Source: an uncultured Roseovarius sp. | GTDB lineage: Bacteria > Pseudomonadota > Alphaproteobacteria > Rhodobacterales > Rhodobacteraceae | Length of the DNA stretch: 5,283 nucleotides | NCBI GenBank assembly: GCA_913055965.1 | Contig: CAJXKX010000181.1 | Location: 1 to 5,283, forward strand | Direction: 5' to 3' | Part shown: positions 5,272 to 5,283 of the stretch, piece by piece | Layout of the letters: each line of letters starts with the position of its first letter | How positions within the stretch are numbered: the first letter of the stretch is position 1 | The notes under the pieces: generated by a model | Told to the model about the DNA's origin: nothing | What the model saw: only the letters and a program-made list of their open reading frames with translations | Database searches by the model: none | Made by a program: the position numbers and the translations under genes

Positions 5272-5283
5272 ATGAAAAGCAAC
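5272..5283 (+). CDS. soxX: Start of the next gene, presumably SoxX (c-type cytochrome); only four codons in window
   Basis: ATG at 5272 follows an excellent AGGGAGGA (5261-5268) by 3-4 nt and encodes MKSN before the window ends. A basic residue at position 2 fits the beginning of a signal peptide. The name rests on synteny only: soxX, the small cytochrome of the SoxXA enzyme that joins thiosulfate to SoxY, follows soxW in Rhodobacteraceae sox clusters. Nothing in four codons can confirm it. Confidence 0.6.

Overview
The window carries the regulatory and redox-maintenance end of a thiosulfate-oxidation (sox) locus, next to the start of an inorganic-carbon transporter operon. The base composition is GC-rich, with G/C favoured at third codon positions. 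The gene order soxT-soxR-soxS divergent from soxV-soxW-soxX is the one known from Paracoccus pantotrophus and relatives. Both point to an alphaproteobacterium, most likely Rhodobacteraceae (Roseobacter/Paracoccus type). Genus cannot be fixed from the window.

Layout. Positions 1-963 (minus) hold the N-terminal 321 codons of a DabB-type proton-channel subunit that runs off the left edge with no stop codon. A 102-bp AT-rich gap with a LysR-type box separates it from a divergent NhaR-like LysR regulator (1066-1944, plus). The regulator meets soxT (1959-3008, minus) tail to tail with 14 bp between them. soxT (YeeE/YedE sulfur transporter), soxR (ArsR-type sulfane-sulfur sensor) and soxS (periplasmic thioredoxin) form a compact minus-strand operon reading soxS-soxR-soxT. 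A 78-bp divergent control region (3748-3825) separates it from the plus-strand soxV (CcdA-like electron conduit) and soxW (periplasmic thioredoxin). A second AT-rich control region (5155-5271) precedes the first four codons of the next gene, almost certainly soxX.

How it works together. SoxV carries electrons from cytoplasmic thioredoxin across the membrane to SoxS and SoxW. These keep the SoxYZ carrier of the downstream periplasmic Sox enzyme system active. SoxT is expected to bring thiosulfate or sulfane sulfur to the cytoplasm. SoxR has two cysteines (C35, C101) in the arrangement of the SqrR/BigR persulfide sensors and should release DNA when they become sulfur-bridged. Two inverted repeats fit as its operators: TTCAAA-N12-TTTGAA, lying over both divergent soxS and soxV promoters, and a 30-bp repeat with an ATTC-N8-GAAT core before soxX.

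The sox part is a known system. The less ordinary points are the predicted operator architecture, a regulator gene whose mRNA looks leaderless, and a dab-type bicarbonate/CO2 uptake operon beside a sulfur-oxidation locus. I found no mobile elements, CRISPR arrays, tRNA/rRNA genes or convincing intrinsic terminators, and no gene-free stretch longer than about 120 bp.
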